From the NCBI GenBank assembly GCA_028583405.1, contig CM053261.1:11898459-11962458 (forward strand): a DNA stretch of 64,000 nucleotides, written 5' to 3'. Every line of letters starts with the position of its first letter. Positions within the stretch are counted from its first letter, which is position 1. The DNA is from Pogonophryne albipinna (lineage: Eukaryota; Chordata; Actinopteri; Perciformes; Artedidraconidae). The notes beneath the pieces are model-generated. The model had not been told where the DNA came from. It searched no databases and was given only the letters and a program-made list of their open reading frames with translations. Positions 10,426 to 23,825 of the stretch are shown one piece after another. The translations under genes were made by a program, and so were the position numbers.

Positions 10426-11907
10426 GATCGCCGTTCAAATGACAGCGTTGGTTTCCCCAAAAGTGGGCGGGGCTGTAAAGTGACGGAGATTTTACTCTCA
10501 TCTATTATTCAAAACCATTCTATTTATTCTAACGTAAATTACATGCCAGTGTTTTATCTTTTTATTTTAAATCGTATAATGTCTGACTTTTTTTTCCCGT
10601 CTGTGAGGAAAAGAAATGGGGCTTAGAGCCTCAAAATACTGAAATCTGTATTTTTGAAATCTTTTTTTCCTTATTTACTCAAAATAACACACAATTATCC
10701 TTGTTTTTATTTATTCGTTTAATTCTATAATCTTGGGCTTTTTAGCCGTAAATAAAGTCACCGGAAACAGACGTAGGCCTATAAGGGACATTTCGAGCGA
10801 TACACACCACAAACCCACTGAACAGATTACCCAAGATCCTCAGCTTGAAGCTCGTTGATTGGATGTTTAGCCGCAATGCATGTTGGGATATGATGTTAAT
10901 GCGATATGATATCCGAAAAATAAATAAATAATAATAATACTTTATTCCGAGTGTTCTTGCTTTTCTCTTTGGAAGTCATCACATAACTGAATTGTAATAC
11001 ACAGTTCGGCTGCATTAAATATTACAGATCTGCTGTAGTTCTTTATTTATAGAGCCCTGATGAGAAGACCTTTGACAAACAGGAGAACTGCCGCCAAAAC
11101 TGAATATGTGACGTGGATCATAAATATATCAACAATTAAACAACACCTTGCATTTCTTTTCACAAAATACGTCTCCTTGCAGTATCAATACTAATTCGGC
11201 TGACTTTTATATTTGATCCAATTGGTAGATAGGTTATATTTACACCATAACGGTGCACAGCTGATAGAAAAGGACTTGTAGTTTTTAAAGATATTACTGA
11301 TTTTCTTTGAATATAAGAATGTAAATACTGAGTTGAGAGAATAGTCAGGGGATTTGGGTGATGGGAGACACATCTATGGAATCACAATTTCAATAGCTTA
11401 CCATTAAATGACGGATATGGCTTTCTGTGATGTTTTACAAATCAGATATTAATGTATAGAAGTAAAGCATGAGAAATAGTATAGCAATATCCTGTAAAAT
11501 TATGTAAAAACACGAATAAAACTACACATCTTCAGATGTTATACACAAGTGTCCTACACTAATAATTAGGGCTGTCAAGTTAACGCGTTAATAACGCGTT
11601 AACGCAAAAAAAATTTAACGCCACTAATTATTTTAACGCGTTAACGCATGTGTATTTTTTTTCCTCAGCCGCCCCGTAGTTTCAGAGCGCATCGAGTTTA
11701 AAATACCATCTACAAGCTGATGCTGACAGCCCCGCTCCTGCCGCCCGCTTGTGGCAGACCACACTTCCACGCTCACCGGCAGGCAAAAAATAAATCAACG
11801 TACAGAGAGGGAAGATGTTTTTATAGTAATTGATAGTGTGGAGGAAACATGACTGGAAAGCTGGCCGCACATGGTTTACTCAGGAATGTTCTCCAGATAA
11901 GTGTGTG

Positions 11908-12041
<134 letters not shown>

Positions 12042-12188
12042 CCCAAGCGAGCGAGAGAGAGACCTTACGTGCATTGTTGTTGTTAGCATCTGGTGCTAGC
12101 TAGCTGCGCTAACGGATATAAGGAGCTGTTTAAATGAAAACAGAGGAGCGACATTTCGCCACAACTGCGCCGAGCACTTGACTTTATG

Positions 12189-12441
<253 letters not shown>

Positions 12442-13554
12442 ATTGTATGAGAGAGGTTCCAGGTTGAATTGAGGCGAATATTTGTAATGTTCAGAGGTTG
12501 TTGTGTTTAATATTCATGAGAATATTTGTCATTGTTCAAATGATAATAAACATAAGCATAAAGCATATTTGTCCACTCATATGTTGATAAGAGTATTAAA
12601 AACTTGAAAAATATTCCTCTAAGGTACATTTAGAACAGATCAAAAATGTGCGATTAATTTGCGATTAATCGCGATTAACTATTTTAATCGACTGACAGCC
12701 CTACTAATAATACAAAGTTATTATTAGTATGCTGTGTGTACCTTGTGTGCACCGCCTAGTGGTTAAAGCACGTTATTGAATTATTTTTGTTGAATAATGT
12801 TATTTTTGTTGAATAATGTTATTTGATGAAAGAAATATTAAGAGTATATACTTTCATAGGGGGAAAGTAGAAGGTCATTGATAGAAATATAGAATATAAA
12901 AAAATCAAGAAGATACTGTAAGTGATCTCTACAATAAAACAGTTTAGTGCACGATGTACAAAGATATTAATATGAGGATGTGCAAAACAGACAAACTAAT
13001 TAACCTTTATTAACACGTTAAAGAATACTTTAGGTTAAGGTCTTCTTTCAAATAAGAAAAAAGCTTTGGGGATATCTATCTACAGATAAATATTAAGCCT
13101 GACAAAGTACTTAACGTCTAATATATTGCTTTCCTGCAATGTTAACTATGTTGAAGCACTTATTTTAACTGATATTATACACATTAATTATACTCTTATG
13201 TATGAAGATAGAATAAGAAATGTGCAGAATGTGACAGTTTAATGGTGGAGGTATACACACATATTGATAGATGTCTTGTAATGCACTGTTGAGGAACCTG
13301 TGACCCAAGTTTTTCATTCATTGCATAACTACACTAGTTGTGTATATGATATGTCAATAAACCTTAGAAAATCTTGAAATCTTGAAAGGGATGTGCAAAC
13401 ATAGCAATTATATACAGTCTTTAATTAACTATTAGTAGAGAATAACGAGTAATTAATATACTTTATAGAGCTCTGCAGATAAATGTTTAGTCTTCTCAAG
13501 CACCAACTATCAAATATCTCTCCTGATTGTTGGCACTTGACAATCACCTTTCCC

Positions 13555-13710
13555 TGAATTTTACTCAGGTGTAACTAAAGTCTGCTTTAAGGGTTGTTTA
13601 TATTTCACATCATTAATCAGAATCTGCAAAGTAACTAAAATAAATGTAGTGGAGTAAAAATACCAGGTTAACCTCTGAATTATAGTAGAGTAGAATTACA
13701 AAGTAACAAT
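13555..13710. mobile_element. Fragment of a fish MITE, same family as 46333-46812
   Basis: The blocks CAGGTGTAACTAAAGTCT, TATTTCACAT(C/T)ATTAAT and AATCTGCAAAGTAACTAAA recur in the same order in the element in ggt5 intron 1. Both ends are missing here. Confidence 0.6.
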
Positions 13711-13908
13711 GAGCTGTCATGTGGGTATATATTAATGCTATATATTAATGCTGCGCATTATGGACACAAGCAATTTTCACCCATTTATTAATTATATGTT
13801 TTAAATGTGTACACACCAATGTGTTTCCTATCGCCTAAACCTCCAGGGCTGTACACAGTTTAATTCTGTCAACTTCTAATTTTTGGAAAAACGAAAACGT
13901 CTTTTAAA

Positions 13909-13922
13909 ACTACAATTCCCAG
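13909..13922 (+). promoter_or_regulatory. ZNF143/THAP11-type motif ACTACAATTCCCAG
   Basis: An exact match to the core of the vertebrate SBS-type promoter motif bound by ZNF143 and THAP11. It lies in the CpG-containing inner part of the foldback element. A near-identical motif occurs at 58961-58974. Confidence 0.45.
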
Positions 13923-14223
13923 TAGAGACGTGCCATAGAGAACATGTTGCGAAACACAATAGCCAGCATGTGTATTTCTGGGGGGGCGTTTGAGTCCAGT
14001 TTTGAATAGTCTGCCGTGGTTTCGTTCCATTTCAAAGAGCTCGACGCTCGGCGTAACCTTGGCGCGCTGCCACTCCAACATCCAATCCCAGAGGTTGAAG
14101 ATTAATCACGGGGTTTGTCAACGGGACTGTAGTCCCAAACGATAGCTGGGGATTATGGGTAGCCATCCTAAACTGAAATGTTTTTCGGATATCATATCGC
14201 ATTAACAACACCACATCTGGCGT

Positions 14224-14366
14224 CACAGAGATCTTCTGTTACTGTCCTTTCTTCTTAGAGGAAGTACAGAAACACGTAACTCTGGATTTGTTTTAATGTT
14301 TGAGGTGCAATAAACGACACAGCAGCTTTTTGGCATGTTAAAACTATTATCTTCTGCCTCGCTCAT
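14224..14366 (-). pseudogene. THAP-domain start exon, right arm
   Basis: On the minus strand, ATG at 14366 opens MSEAEDNSFN followed by MPKSCCVVYC, where Cys5 and Cys10 of the second Met frame match the start of a THAP finger. The frame stays open through RRKDSNRRSL and stops where the left arm instead continues with WLQA. This copy keeps the reading frame that the left copy has lost but lacks the Trp segment. It is an incomplete domain with no downstream exon visible. Confidence 0.6.
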
Positions 14367-14614
14367 GAGAGTAACAGCTGGAGAAATTACAGCCTCGCCT
14401 ACTGATTTCAAATGTGTGCTCTAAAATGATATTTATAAATGACTATTATCATTATTATAAGCAAGACAATAAATGGCAAAGATATGTAGAAAATAAACGT
14501 ATTTGAGATACGTTCATAAGAAACGTAACGTGGGAGAAAATACGTTTCTAGCTAAACGTAATTGAGAATGCAGTTTAGTTCTGTGGGAACGTACTTTTAG
14601 GAGACAGGGTTGAG

Positions 14615-14697
14615 CAGTCAAACATGGTGGTGGAAATAATACATTCTCTAGGAGTGACTTTGCCATTGGATTACTGAAAAAGTAGACACTAAAAGTA
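14615..14697. other. Right-arm-only segment between THAP block and array
   Basis: About 80 bases have no counterpart in the left arm, where the array abuts the CAACCCTGTCTCC block directly. This is either a left-arm loss or a right-arm remnant of the original junction. Confidence 0.45.
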
Positions 14698-17600
14698 ATT
14701 CATATTATTTGTGCAAGTAGTCCTAGAAGTACTAAGTACAAACATGGCAGTTTCATAAACTACTTATGGAAGAAATGTTTTTTAGACCACATTAAAGTTG
14801 ACAAAAATGCTCATTCTTGTTCTCTGGAGAGGACTTTGAAACTCAAATTACACAAAAGTACACAGTAAAAGTAGTTCATATTATTTGTGCAAGTAGTCCT
14901 AGAAGTACTAAGTACAAACATGGCAGTTTCATAAACTACTTATGGAAGAAATGTTTTTTAGACCACATTAAAATTGACACAAATGCTCATTCTTGTTCTC
15001 TGGAGAGGACTTTGAAACTCAAATTACTCAAAAGTACACAGTAAAAGTAGTTCATATTATTTGTGCAAGTAGTCCTAGAAGTACTAAGTACAAACATGGC
15101 AGTTTCATAAACTACTTATGGAAGAAATGTTTTTTAGACCACATTAAAGTTGACAAAAATGCTCATTCTTGTTCTCTGGAGAGGACTTTGAAACTCAAAT
15201 TACTCAAAAGTACACAGTAAAAGTAGTTCATATTATTTGTGCAAGTAGTCCTAGAAGTACTAAGTACAAACATGGCAGTTTCATAAACTACTTATGGAAG
15301 AAATGTTTTTTAGACCACATTAAAATTGACACAAATGCTCATTCTTGTTCTCTGGAGAGGACTTTGAAACTCAAATTACTCAAAAGTACACAGTAAAAGT
15401 AGTTCATATTATTTGTGCAAGTAGTCCTAGAAGTACTAAGTACAAACATGGCAGTTTCATAAACTACTTATGGAAGAAATGTTTTTTAGACCACATTAAA
15501 GTTGACAAAAATGCTCATTCTTGTTCTCTGGAGAGGACTTTGAAACTCAAATTACTCAAAAGTACACAGTAAAAGTAGTTCATATTATTTGTGCAAGTAG
15601 TCCTAGAAGTACTAAGTACAAACATGGCAGTTTCATAAACTACTTATGGAAGAAATGTTTTTTAGACCACATTAAAATTGACACAAATGCTCATTCTTGT
15701 TCTCTGGAGAGGACTTTGAAACTCAAATTACTCAAAAGTACACAGTAAAAGTAGTTCATATTATTTTTGCAAGTAGTCCTAGAAGTACTAAGTACAAACA
15801 TGGCAGTTTCATAAACTACTTATGGAAGAAATGTTTTTTAGACCACATTAAATTTGACAAAAATGCTCATTCTTGTTCTCTGGAGAGGACTTTGAAACTC
15901 AAATTACTCAAAAGTACACAGTAAAAGTAGTTCATATTATTTTTGCAAGTAGTCCTAGAAGTATTAAGTACAAACATGGCAGTTTCATAAACTACTTATG
16001 GAAGAAATGTTTTTTAGACCACATTAAAGTTGACAAAAATGCTCATTCTTGTTCTCTGGAGAGGAATTTGAAACTCAAATTACACAAAAGTACACAGTAA
16101 AAGTAGTTCATATTATTTGTGCAAGTAGTCCTAGAAGTACTAAGTACAAACATGGCAGTTTCATAAACTACTTATGGAAGAAATGTTTTTTAGACCACAT
16201 TAAAATTGACACAAATGCTCATTCTTGTTCTCTGGAGAGGACTTTGAAACTCAAATTACTCAAAAGTACACAGTAAAAGTAGTTCATATTATTTGTGCAA
16301 GTAGTCCTAGAAGTACTAAGTACAAACATGGCAGTTTCATAAACTACTTATGGAAGAAATGTTTTTTAGACCACATTAAAATTGACACAAATGCTCATTC
16401 TTGTTCTCTGGAGAGGACTTTGAAACTCAAATTACTCAAAAGTACACAGTAAAAGTAGTTCATATTATTTTTGCAAGTAGTCCTAGAAGTATTAAGTACA
16501 AACATGGCAGTTTCATAAACTACTTATGGAAGAAATGTTTTTTAGACCACATTAAATTTGACAAAAATGCTCATTCTTGTTCTCTGGAGAGGACTTTGAA
16601 ACTCAAATTACTCAAAAGTACACAGTAAAAGTAGTTCATATTATTTGTGCAAGTAGTCCTAGAAGTACTAAGTACAAACATGGCAGTTTCATAAACTACT
16701 TATGGAAGAAATGTTTTTTAGACCACATTAAAATTGACACAAATGCTCATTCTTGTTCTCTGGAGAGGACTTTGAAACTCAAATTACTCAAAAGTACACA
16801 GTAAAAGTAGTTCATATTATTTTTGCAAGTAGTCCTAGAAGTATTAAGTACAAACATGGCAGTTTCATAAACTACTTATGGAAGAAATGTTTTTTAGACC
16901 ACATTAAAGTTGACAAAAATGCTCATTCTTGTTCTCTGGAGAGGACTTTGAAACTCAAATTACTCAAAAGTACACAGTAAAAGTAGTTCATATTATTTGT
17001 GCAAGTAGTCCTAGAAGTACTAAGTACAAACATGGCAGTTTCATAAACTACTTATGGAAGAAATGTTTTTTAGACCACATTAAATTTGACAAAAATGCTC
17101 ATTCTTGTTCTCTGGAGAGGACTTTGAAACTCAAATTACTCAAAAGTACACAGTAAAAGTAGTTCATATTATTTGTGCAAGTAGTCCTAGAAGTACTAAG
17201 TACAAACATGGCAGTTTCATAAACTACTTATGGAAGAAATGTTTTTTAGACCACATTAAATTTGACACAAATGCTCATTCTTGTTCTCTGGAGAGGACTT
17301 TGAAACTCAAATTACTCAAAAGTACACAGTAAAAGTAATTCATATTATTTTTGCAAGTAGTCCTAGAAGTATTAAGTACAAACATGGCAGTTTCATAAAC
17401 TACTTATGGAAGAAATGTTTTTTAGACCACATTAAAGTTGACAAAAATGCTCATTCTTGTTCTCTGGAGAGGACTTTGAAACTCAAATTACTCAAAAGTA
17501 CACAGTAAAAGTAGTTCATATTATTTGTGCAAGTAGTCCTAGAAGTACTAAGTACAAACATGGCAGTTTCATAAACTACTTATGGAAGAAATGTTTTTTA

Positions 17601-18390
17601 GACCACATTAAAATTGACACAAATGCTCATTCTTGTTCTCTGGAGAGGACTTTGAAACTCAAATTACTCAAAAGTACACAGTAAAAGTAGTTCATATTAT
17701 TTGTGCAAGTAGTCCTAGAAGTACTAAGTACAAACATGGCAGTTTCATAAACTACTTATAGAAGAAATGTTTTTTAGACCACATTAAAGTTGACACAAAT
17801 GCTCATTATTGTTCTCTGGAGAGGACTTTGAAACTCAAATTACTCAAAAGTACACAGTAAAAGTAGTTCATATTATTTGTGCAAGTAGTCCTAGAAGTAC
17901 TAAGTACAAACATGGCAGTTTCATAAACTACTTATGGAAGAAATGTTTTTTAGACCACATTAAAATTGACACAAATGCTCATTCTTGTTCTCTGGAGAGG
18001 ACTTTGAAACTCAAATTACTCAAAAGTACACAGTAAAAGTAGTTCATATTATTTGTGCAAGTAGTCCTAGAAGTACTAAGTACAAACATGGCAGTTTCAT
18101 AAACTACTTATGGAAGAAATGTTTTTTAGACCACATTAAATTTGACAAAAATGCTCATTCTTGTTCTCTGGAGAGGACTTTGAAACTCAAATTACTCAAA
18201 AGTACACAGTAAAAGTAGTTCATATTATTTTTGCAAGTAGTCCTAGAAGTATTAAGTACAAACATGGCAGTTTCATAAACTACTTATGGAAGAAATGTTT
18301 TTTAGACCACATTAAAGTTGACACAAATGCTCATTCTTGTTCTATGGAGGGAATTTTGCCATTCTCAAAAAGTACACAGTAAAAGTAGTT
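14698..18390 (+). repeat. Right 176-bp tandem array (about 21 copies)
   Basis: The marker AGTAGTCCTAGAAGTA recurs every 176 bases from about 14715 to 18235. Units differ at a few diagnostic sites: AAATTGACACAAATG, AAGTTGACAAAAATG and AATTTGACAAAAATG variants. In the first five units the first two types alternate, giving a 352-bp higher-order period. The last unit carries the same variant end as the outermost left unit. Each unit contains a ~75-codon open frame, but only with a TTG start, so I do not call it coding. Confidence 0.95.
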
Positions 18391-18662
18391 CATAGTATTT
18401 GTGCAACAAGTTTATGAAGCAATAAGTCCTAACATTATTCTCATAAATTACCCTGTTCCTCAATCGCAAATAATATAAATGAACCACATGTCATCCTTTA
18501 CTTTGAAATCCTCACCGGAAGTGTTCCTGCATATACGAAACGTCCAGCTTCCCAGGTTTGTTTTATTGCATTACCGTAAACCTGTAACTAATCGCGCACT
18601 CGAAATGCAACGGCGGCTGGTTTGACCACGCAAAAGTGAAAGACGGCTGGCTTGACCGCAGT

Positions 18663-18670
18663 GGACAGCC
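18663..18670. repeat. Right target-site duplication GGACAGCC
   Basis: Eight bases immediately outside the right terminus, identical to 8623-8630. Confidence 0.8.
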
Positions 18671-18830
18671 CCAGCTGTAAAATCGTTACATGTATCTGTG
18701 TGCAGCTGCTGGCTTTATTTACAGGTTTACCATAGCAACATGACAAAAGGTGACCAATGAGAGCCGCCGTCACTGTGTGCAGGAAGTGCACAGTAATCTG
18801 ATTACAGAGCTTCCATGAAACGAATATAAC
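18671..18830 (-). promoter_or_regulatory. Displaced gpat4 upstream flank, promoter-like
   Basis: Removing the foldback element would join this stretch directly to 8622. It has CpG sites, an ACCAATGAG (CCAAT) box at about 18752-18760 and GTTTACCATAGCAAC, resembling an RFX X-box, near 18725. It may be the original proximal promoter of gpat4, now 10 kb from the candidate first exon. This is inferred from position. Confidence 0.35.
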
Positions 18831-18895
18831 CTGTTTATTGTCAATGTAATGCGCTCACACTGGACAGAAATACCAAGAAGAAAAAATATTATAAT

Positions 18896-18950
18896 AATAC
18901 ATTACATTACATTTTAGTGACGCTTTTATCCAAAGCAATACATTATTATC
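18896..18950. repeat. Dispersed fish repeat fragment
   Basis: ACATTACATTACATTTTAGTGACGCTTTTATCCAAAGC-type sequence (split here by family convention) is a very common fish interspersed tail. A related fragment lies at 58085-58150. Confidence 0.45.
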
Positions 18951-20715
18951 ATCACATAGACTAGTATCCATTATTAATAATGTTTAAAAAATGATAATGC
19001 GCTTGGCGTTTATGATAAGAGCTATCATATAACGTTACCTAAAGAGACTAATCTATGAAGAAAAATAACCTTAAACAACCTGCAAGCAGTTATAGTTTTA
19101 TCCTTTGAAAATGTATTTGGATTTAATGAGAGGGTGAAGATGGTACTGTGTCCTGTTACTTAACACAATGAGTCATTATAGAAAGGACTGTGTGTTTAGA
19201 TCATTAAGAACACTTTTTCAGATTGCTATTTATTAATACATGTTTGTAAATGTCAGAGATGTTTTGCATCTTTTCTAGAAATTATTAATTTTGATAAACC
19301 ATGAAAGTTTGATTAAGCTTTTTCATTTTGGCGTTTGCAACATCCAATCTCTTAAAAGGAATGTTTCTAATGTTGCTGATTTCAAACCATATGCTACTGT
19401 GTTGGAATTAACCCCACATGGTCCAACACTTTATTCATTTAACTTGTCCAATATTGATTGTCCATAGAAATGAATGGATACCTGTCATACAATCAACACT
19501 GAGAATTGTCTGTGGTTCAAACCTTACCTTAGAAATGTTCACCAGAAAGATAGACACAACATATAATGTGTCTGTCTGGACAGATACATGTCCTCACAAT
19601 AATTTGTATTTAAGACAGAAAAGTTCCAATAAAAATCTTTATTTAATCTGCTACAAATGTCAGTTGTTTCTTGCATGCATAGTTTCACACACTTAAGACA
19701 AGTAAAACACAAAGTAAGATTTCCCTTTGGAAGAATGTCTCAACATTATAACATGCATAAGCCCCCCCATGTCCATTTATGAACAGTCAATCTAGAATTT
19801 AGCTGCCCCATCAACTTGGAAGGGCATTTCAATTAGCCATTTTAAAACATATAATCTTGGATTGTACTTCTAAAACACAATGTACACACTTAATACACTG
19901 AATAAGACTCATGTTTTTCTTGTAAACTTTCTTTGGCTTTTTCCATAAAGAAGCAAATGTGGCTTCTTCACAAGTATACGTAATCATGGCAGAAGGGTAA
20001 AAAAAAAAAGATATTAGAGCTTATGATAGGGGCAGTTTAGTGGATGAGGTTGATTGTTCAATTCATCTTGAGGTATTAAAGTTAAATCACTTCAGGATTG
20101 TTTAGACTCACGAAACCCCAATAAAACAGACAAAGTTCATAAAGCTCTCTGAAAAAATTAAAGCATAAACAGAATTTCTCTTTCATTTACAGTTTAGTTT
20201 TAACGCTCTGTGGTATCTGTCAAACTTTATGAATTCCTGCAAGCAAAATTCTGAATAAATAATACATGTAATAAAAAAGGCATATCGCTGTAGTCAAGAT
20301 TAGAAACTCACTGTAACTCAAGAGAATTTCCTTCGAGATTTTTTTGCAGTTGATGCACACTGAACATGACATTTATCACAGTAAGATAGGCATAATGTTA
20401 TTAAAATCAGCAGAACTGCATAAGTGCTACATTGTACATAATTACAAAACAAATATTGGCTTTCCTTAACCAGGGTATGTATGACCATAGTCTTAGGGGA
20501 CATTAAACCGACAGTAGGTTGGAAAGAGACAACATTATGCACAAAACACAAACACACATCTTTGATAGAATCACATCAAATATTTTCATATTGCCATTTT
20601 ATGTTTGTGCTTTAGATGTCCTCTGCTTTAGCAACAAATGTGCTGTGTTAGTTCAGATGTTTGCTGGTTTACAGCTGTAGTTAAAAATGTGTTTTTTAAA
20701 ATGCTACATATATTA
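18951..20715. other. Intergenic, no gene recognised
   Basis: AT-rich sequence. Short open frames have no recognisable domain. No RNA gene was found. Confidence 0.5.
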
Positions 20716-20718
20716 CCA

Positions 20719-20908
20719 GGGAGGCGTGTGGTGCAGTGGGTTGTCCGTTGGTGTTCGGATCAGGGGGTCACAGGTTCAAACCCCACTGCAGTCAGCATGT
20801 CGTTGTGTCCCTCGGCAAGACACTTCACCCCAAATTGCTCCTGTGGGGATTGTCCACAGTATTGAGTATGTGAGTCGCAACAAGTGACATGAAATGTAAT
20901 GTAATTAA
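20719..20908 (+). mobile_element. tRNA-derived SINE
   Basis: The head has Pol III A-box-like TGGTGCAGTGG (20727-20737) and B-box GGTTCAAACCC (20771-20781). It is followed by the conserved fish SINE body GTCGTTGTGTCCCTCGGCA and AGACACTTCACCC, and ends with ATGTAATGTAAT-type short repeats. The head cannot fold as a functional tRNA cloverleaf. Confidence 0.75.
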
Positions 20909-21202
20909 CAGTGTTGTAAATTCCCCTGCCTTTTTTGGTCTGGTGGGAGGCGGGGCTTAGCCTCCACCTTCCAGGCCACACCTGATCCCAGTTAAGGCCT
21001 GTATTCAGCCCTGCTCAGTCTCTCCAGTGTCTGTAGCATCAAGCTGATCCCCATGTGCTCTCTTCACAAGCTGAATATCGATGCATTATTTGAGTAAGTT
21101 GTGTTTACGTACATTGGTGATTAGGTTTATTGATAGCTTGTTTAGGCTTATCTGGCGAAAGCAATATTTGATTTGTTTGTTGCAGAGTATTGTAGCTCTT
21201 CC

Positions 21203-23387
21203 TGAGGCCTGTACAACGAAGCCGGATTTTTGCTTAGCGGGCTAACTTAAGGGAAAACTCGGTTTCCGGTCCTACGACGCTGGTTCTCTTTTTAGCGGGC
21301 TAGATCTCCATGGTAACTTAAACTGAGCGGCTAATCTGGTACGGAGCAGGTTAGGTTGCAGGCTAGAGATCAACTCAGTGAAAGCACTGCCTGCTGACCA
21401 ATCAGAGTTCAGTGTGCAGAGTTTAAAGCGATCAAGTCATATTACAGGAGAAAGGAAATACAGTTTAAACTGCCGTTGCAGGAAAGACGGCCGACAAAAA
21501 TCACCGACTGTGTGAACCTGAATAATCTGACTATTATAACATTAGCGTTAAGAAAGCTTAATTAAATATCTGCCACAACATAAGTAACCGGATCAAAGTA
21601 ACATTACGTACAGTCCGCCCCAGTGTGAGTGCAGACGTCGATGTGTCCCATTATCATTTATATCACATGATCATAATGTATCATATATTTCCTTATCCGA
21701 GTCAGCTGAGCCGTATCTGGCCGTGCAACACTCACAGTGTCACATACTGTATGCAGAAGTATTATTTGAAGCAACACATTAAGTTGACGAAACACTCTCG
21801 AGTCAAATGTAAACCTGTTAAACCCCAAGACGGGGACCCTGTTTTTTTTTTCACCACACTGTGTCTCAGGGGATCTTAATATTTAAGAACCTATTAATGT
21901 GTTATACCAGATTAACGGAAATAATCTCAGCTAACTGACGATACAAACCATTTTTACCAAAACAAAACACAAGTCTCATAAGAAGCATCTAAATGACCCC
22001 TTAGCGAAAAATGCTAACGGACATTGGCACAGAACTCAAGATAAAAGTACCCTTATTACTTATCGTAGCTGCACATACAAGATATCCGATTAAAGCTGAG
22101 GTTCCACAGATTATTTAGGTATATAGTATCATCACTGAGTGATCCGGACTCGCGACAGGGGAAGCAAATACAGATATCACAACACGTACCTTTACGGAGT
22201 TTCTAGGGAGATCGTCTCACCGTAGCTGTCAATCTGATCAAAAGACGTGTTCAATGGCATTAAAACGAGAAAAAACGCGGCTGAATCGGTTAATCCATAG
22301 GTTTTTAACGTCTCTGTATAAAAAAATTATTTCATTTATAATCCATAATTCCATTTTTATGTAAAAATCGGAGAGCAAAAGTTAGCTGCTAATGGTAGCC
22401 ACCAGAGTGGCTGCTGCTTCCAGTCTAGGCTATGCGGCAGTCTATCACACACACATTACCAAATAAGGACTGTGTGGGAGTTCCGCTCGATTCCATTGGC
22501 TCTGACGGTCAGAAAGAGATGTCACATGTCAAAATCCAGCAAGGGGGGCCAGAGATATGGAAAATCCACCCAAATGGCCCCAGAAGAGTTTTTTTTATTG
22601 CTAAATCTGTCTAAAAAGATCAAATATCACTTGTTTTGCATCAATCTTGATACAGGGTTCTTATTATATGTTGTACTTTGGATTCCTAAAGCTTTTAGTC
22701 TACTAACCCATCATCCAAGGTTAGTTTTCACTATAAGTACAACATATTTTTTGGACGGACAGTATGATTTACAGTTTTTTAAAAACATCTATATTGAATC
22801 TGACTTTTCTACATCCAACTCACAGGTTTATCATTACTTTGAGAAAAAAGATTATTAATTTAACCCTTTTAGAAGGGAAGACGGTCATTTGTTCTGGGAA
22901 TGTCATTTTCGAGCCTGAAACCTGAAAAACAGGCTCGGGGTTTAACAGGAGTCAGATCGTGTCTTAGATGGGGCAGTGATATCATAAACCTGTTAATGTA
23001 CGCATTCAAACACTTTTTCTGTTACCAGCTGTATTCACTTTGCAGGTGCAGCTATGTGGCTTTGATCCTGGATAAAGTGTTTAAGTCATGGATGTTTAAA
23101 GTTTAACGTCTTCATATTTGTCTAATATTATAGTTGACTTTTCATTCAGGAAGTATGACGCTGCGCTGTCAGTGCGCTTCTCCATGTTTGTGGTCGAATG
23201 CTCCAAATACCACCCCTTTCACGTGAACGCGCACCTAACTAGATAGGACACGGCTGGCTTGAGCGATCCACTTGATAACCCGCGTCGTAGGACCGCTTAG
23301 CGAGAGTGCGTATGTTTTGGATTAGGCCAACCGGCTAACTCAAACATATCCAGGTTATGTTGAACCGGCTTCGTCGTACAGGCCTCA
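21203..23387. mobile_element. 2.2-kb TIR DNA transposon, non-autonomous
   Basis: The left end TGAGGCCTGTACAACGAAGC and the right end (read on the other strand) TTGAGGCCTGTACGACGAAG form a TIR of about 22 bases with one or two mismatches, continuing with CCGG. No transposase ORF is visible inside. I could not find a convincing target duplication, so the superfamily stays open. This TIR family is common in fish genomes. Confidence 0.65.
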
Positions 23388-23570
23388 AGCTGTAGTGGTG
23401 AATATGACACAGATTGTGAAGATAATGTTCTACCCCAAACCCAGATATGGACAGACAGTGCATGTCAACTGATGCTCCAAGTGCCCCCCCATGTCTAGTC
23501 GGACCCCCGCTGGACTGATGCTCCAAGTGCCCCTCCAGTCCAGTCAGCCCCTCGCTCGACTGGAGCGTCG

Positions 23571-23825
23571 GGCACCTGGTACTGGGGGAGACCCACAAGG
23601 GGACGTGGGGGAAACTCTTGGGGCACCTGTAACTGGGGAGGACCCACAAGGGGATGTAGGGTGGACGCTTGAGGCACCTGGTACAGGGGAGGACCCACAT
23701 GGGGATGTGGGGGAGGAGCTTGAGGCACCTGGTACTGGGGAGGACCCACATGGGGATGTGGGGGAGGAGCTTGAGGCACCAGGAACTGGGGCGGACCGAC
23801 ATGGGGATGTGGGGGAGGAGCAGTT
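23571..23825 (+). repeat. 51-bp minisatellite, five units, coding-type
   Basis: GGCACC starts recur at 23571, 23622, 23673, 23724 and 23775, a strict 51-bp period. In the plus frame each unit reads as a 17-residue acidic repeat (APGTGEDPHGDVGEELE type). The minus strand is also open and gives a Pro/His-rich repeat (PPPHPHVGPPQYQVPQA). A period divisible by three and no stops in either frame suggest coding origin, though GC-rich repeats can be open by chance. Confidence 0.8.

Noticed and set aside
14817..18382. Twenty nearly identical ~75-residue open frames in the right array
   Set aside because: They begin with TTG rather than ATG, overlap their neighbours, lie in a tandem repeat that is also present inverted in the left arm, and have no promoter or protein family. 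They are a by-product of a 176-bp unit that happens to lack stops in one frame.
20727..20800. tRNA gene
   Set aside because: A and B boxes are present, but no cloverleaf stems can be formed and the downstream body is that of a SINE.
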